Positions 20,203 through 22,337 of a DNA stretch of 22,337 nucleotides are shown here, piece by piece. Every line of letters starts with the position of its first letter. Positions within the stretch are counted from its first letter, which is position 1. The notes beneath the pieces are model-generated. The model worked only from the letters and a program-made list of their open reading frames with translations, did not search any database and had not been told where the DNA came from. Position numbers and translations under genes: made by a program. The stretch is from a virus: the IMG/VR virus record IMGVR_UViG_3300005515_000062, positions 1 to 22,337 of that record; one strand, 5' to 3'.

Positions 20203-20603
20203 GCGAAACGAAATTCGACTGCTACAGCCTGAACAACGAAGATTTCACTACCGGTGAAGCGGGCGATGCCCTCGACGATCTCGACGGCCAGGGCGAACTG
20301 GAGCCTGGTCGCGCCTACTACCTGGGCGTGTCCGTGACCCCGAAACCGTCTAGCTTTTTCGACTTCGAAGACATGATCGACCGTATGCAAGCGCTGGCGT
20401 TCGACGGCAACGGCGAACACGCCGAAAGCTACCTCGGCAGCCACGACCTGCCGGACGCCAAGCGCGGCGAACTCAAGTCGATGATCGAAACCTGGCTCGA
20501 CGCCAACGTTATGCCGGCCTTCTACAAGGTAACGCAGGTCCAGCGCTTCACTGTCACGCAAGCGGACATCGACGAATTCCGCGCCAATTCGGAGGCAGCA
20601 TGA
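20199..20603 (+). CDS. Hypothetical phage protein
   Basis: This 134-residue acidic protein starts at the ATGA overlap (20199). It has FDFEDMIDRMQALAFDGNGE, then LKSMIETWLDANVMPAFY, and a C-terminal beta segment VTQVQRFTVTQADIDEF. Function unknown; ATGA-coupled at both ends. Confidence 0.72.
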   Translation: MSETKFDCYSLNNEDFTTGEAGDALDDLDGQGELEPGRAYYLGVSVTPKPSSFFDFEDMIDRMQALAFDGNGEHAESYLGSHDLPDAKRGELKSMIETWLDANVMPAFYKVTQVQRFTVTQADIDEFRANSEAA

Positions 20604-21268
20604 CCACCAACACCCCCGCCCCGGCGCAGGAAGCCCGTCTGACGGCAGACCAAGAAATCGACGCCATTATGGAGCAAGCCCAGGTATTCGCCTCAGCATG
20701 GGCTTTTCTTGGTGGACCATTCGACAACGGCAGTGGCCTGGAAACGGCTGAACGCGAAAAAGCAAACCTGCGCGCCCTGCTTTCCAAGCTGCGCGCCCCT
20801 GTAGCCACGACTACTGACCGAGCCATGCTCCAGAGCGTTCTACAAGACTTGGAGAACTCAGATTCGGTGTGCCCACGATGCGGGTATAGCGATAGCTGCG
20901 CGGATATGGATGTGGCCCACATGATCCGCGATCACTTGAGAACCGAAGTGCGTGCCCCTGTAGCCGGGGAGGCGCATAAGCCAGTTGGAACGCTGCTGAA
21001 CCAGCACGGGGAAATTCTCTGGCATCGCAAGCCCGATTATTTCCCCGCTGACTTCTATGCCGCGCCCCAGGCCAGCGAGGCGGTGCGCGATGCGGCGAGG
21101 CTGGACTATCTGGAAAGCCTGCGCGAACAAGCCAAGGAAAAGCGGTATCAGTGGGATGGCTGGCGGTTCTACGCGTTGCAGAACGATCTGACGATTCGCG
21201 AGCAACTGGACGCCGCCCTGTCCGCGCAACCGGGCGCGCAGAAGAACGGAGGCAGCGATGCGGGTTGA
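20600..21268 (+). CDS. Modular (mosaic) accessory protein
   Basis: This 222-residue protein is built of recognisable blocks: an N-terminal helical block (LTADQEIDAIMEQAQVFASA), a repeated linker RAPVA (twice), a central Cys block CPRCGYSDSCADM, and a KPVGTLLNQHGEILWHRKPD block with a DYLESLREQ helix typical of Ead-like phage proteins. Near-identical 17-bp DNA repeats (16 of 17) at 20790-20806 and 20949-20965 encode the linkers and flank the Cys block. Function unknown. Confidence 0.72.
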   Translation: MTTNTPAPAQEARLTADQEIDAIMEQAQVFASAWAFLGGPFDNGSGLETAEREKANLRALLSKLRAPVATTTDRAMLQSVLQDLENSDSVCPRCGYSDSCADMDVAHMIRDHLRTEVRAPVAGEAHKPVGTLLNQHGEILWHRKPDYFPADFYAAPQASEAVRDAARLDYLESLREQAKEKRYQWDGWRFYALQNDLTIREQLDAALSAQPGAQKNGGSDAG

Positions 21269-21965
21269 GCAGATTGGTACCGCGACGCTTTACTGCGGAG
21301 ACTGCACCGATCACTTGGCTGCCTTGCAGGAAGCGGCCGGCGTGCTCACTGATCCGCCTTTCGGAATCAGTTACCGCAGCGGGTTCGCAACGGATGCGCT
21401 ATGGAGCGAAGAAGGCATTAAGGGAGATAGCTCGCCTGCCATGCGCGATTACGTCCTGGCCAGACTCCAAGGAAAACCCATGCTCGTTTTCGGAAGCTGG
21501 AAAGCCCCACGTCCCCACGGTACGCGCGCCGTTCTCATATGGGACAAGGGCCCTGCCCTGGGCATGGGTGCACTGGACATTCCATGGAAGCCTAGCACCG
21601 AAGAGATTTACGTCCTCGGAAAGGGCTTCGTCGGATCCAGGGACGAAGGCGCCGTACTTATGTGCCCGCCCGTCCAAAGCATGGCGAAGAATGGTCGCAG
21701 TCACCCGAACGAAAAGCCTGTCGCGCTTCTGCAGCGGCTACTTCGGAAGCTGCCCGAAGGGTTGATCGCAGATCCCTTCATGGGTAGTGGGAGCACCGGG
21801 GTCGCATGCGTTGAGGCTGGCCGACCTTTTGTAGGGTGTGAGCTGGACGAGCGGTACTTCGACATCGCATGTCGTCGCATCGAGGACGCTCAGCGGCAAC
21901 ATCAACTATTCCCCCTTGGTGACGGTGCCCAGTCCCACCTCAACCACAAGGACGGAGGCGCTTGA
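21258..21965 (+). CDS. Orphan DNA methyltransferase (N6-adenine or N4-cytosine)
   Basis: This 235-residue beta-class amino-methyltransferase has catalytic motif IV DPPF (32-35) near the N-terminus and the AdoMet-binding motif I DPFMGSGSTG (172-181) near the C-terminus. HPNEKPVALLQRLL precedes motif I and GRPFVGCELDERYF follows it. No target-recognition domain insert is obvious and no restriction gene is adjacent. Orphan phage methyltransferases usually protect phage DNA from host restriction or influence gene control. The ribosome site is GGAGG; the gene overlaps the previous one by 11 nt. Confidence 0.92.
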   Translation: MRVEQIGTATLYCGDCTDHLAALQEAAGVLTDPPFGISYRSGFATDALWSEEGIKGDSSPAMRDYVLARLQGKPMLVFGSWKAPRPHGTRAVLIWDKGPALGMGALDIPWKPSTEEIYVLGKGFVGSRDEGAVLMCPPVQSMAKNGRSHPNEKPVALLQRLLRKLPEGLIADPFMGSGSTGVACVEAGRPFVGCELDERYFDIACRRIEDAQRQHQLFPLGDGAQSHLNHKDGGA

Positions 21966-22014
21966 CTCATATATAGCGCATAGCCTGCGTCTTTGATCGA
22001 TTAATGGAGCAATT

Positions 22015-22239
22015 ATGGACAAGAACCCGGTAACAGAGATCCACCGGCACGTATATGTTGAAGGTGGCCCACAGGCTATCCGCGTAATCCCCGGCCCGGA
22101 TGGCTACGGGATCCACATCAGCACTACCCACGACCAGGTTTCCAAGGACTGGTTTGGAAGTATCGACCTCACGTTTTCCAACGAAGTCGCTGAGGCTTTG
22201 GGACGCGCCCTGATCGCTGCATCGAAGGACCAGACATGA
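22015..22239 (+). CDS. Small hypothetical phage protein
   Basis: This 74-residue protein appears beta-rich (TEIHRHVYVEGGPQAIRVI, then GYGIHIST) with a C-terminal helix (NEVAEALGRALIAASKDQ). TGGAGC lies upstream. It follows a 49-nt gap after the methyltransferase and overlaps the next gene by ATGA. Function unknown. Confidence 0.68.
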   Translation: MDKNPVTEIHRHVYVEGGPQAIRVIPGPDGYGIHISTTHDQVSKDWFGSIDLTFSNEVAEALGRALIAASKDQT

Positions 22240-22337
22240 CACGCGACGAACTAGAGCAGATAGCCACCCGCGAGGCGCACTGCAAGCCCTATGGCTCTGC
22301 GGTGACGCTCAGTATTGGAGAGCGCGACGAGCTGGTG
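22236..22337 (+). CDS. Hypothetical protein, truncated by window edge
   Basis: Thirty-four residues are visible (MTRDELEQIATREAHCKPYG, then SAVTLSIGERDELV), continuing beyond the right edge. The start is coupled to the preceding gene (ATGA). Too little is present to assign a family. Confidence 0.5.
   Translation, partial: MTRDELEQIATREAHCKPYGSAVTLSIGERDELV

Noticed and set aside
21962-21990. TTGACT as a -35 promoter box before the 22015 gene
   Set aside because: No acceptable -10 hexamer at 16-18 nt; the sequence also includes the methyltransferase stop.
1-22337. CRISPR array, retron or diversity-generating retroelement
   Set aside because: No regularly spaced repeats, no reverse transcriptase gene and no template/variable repeat pair were seen.

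Overview
This window is most of the packaging, replication, immunity and early accessory region of a temperate tailed phage (siphovirus-like, HK97-type packaging genes). Base composition is about 60% GC, there is a rrn-style boxA (CGCTCTTTAACAA), and the proteins (P27-type small terminase, CII-family regulator, DUF1376 protein, YqaJ-type exonuclease) suggest a prophage or phage of a Burkholderiales host such as Bordetella or Achromobacter. That host assignment is inference. No integrase, attachment site, lysis or tail gene is visible, and both ends cut through genes.

Layout. Positions 1-11015 read leftward on the minus strand. From the immunity region the order is Cro-like repressor, CII-like activator, NinB, a zinc nuclease-like protein, a DUF1376 replication protein, a DnaB-like ATPase, two winged-helix proteins, a tiny membrane protein, RusA, small unknowns and a candidate Q antiterminator. 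A promoter-terminator pair (4637-4729) placed like lambda PR'-tR' follows. After it come two small genes, HNH endonuclease, small and large terminase, portal, and a ClpP-like head protease cut by the left edge. Most neighbouring genes overlap by 1-4 nt.

The switch lies at 11015-11112. A perfect 15-bp palindrome (11067-11081) contains the -35 hexamers of two divergent promoters, one for cro (minus) and one for an apparently leaderless cI (plus). The cI transcript continues into three cell-envelope genes (12222-13575) and ends at a strong terminator. Just beyond, at 13630-13660, the same half-sites recur in an OL-like arrangement. They precede a long leader with boxA and a rightward operon.

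The rightward operon (14002 to the right edge) carries small genes, a YqaJ-family exonuclease with an upstream partner, SSB, several mosaic accessory proteins, tiny membrane proteins and an orphan DNA methyltransferase. It also contains about 1 kb of non-coding DNA with long perfect inverted repeats and a tRNA-like T-arm (14182-14377 and 14897-15650). These are the least explained parts of the window.

Working model (inference). In lysogeny CI holds both early operons off while its own transcript expresses the envelope cassette. On induction the left operon makes replication and recombination proteins and then the Q-like factor. Q would allow read-through of the terminator at 4637-4662 into packaging genes. 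The right operon supplies exonuclease, SSB and host-takeover or anti-restriction functions.
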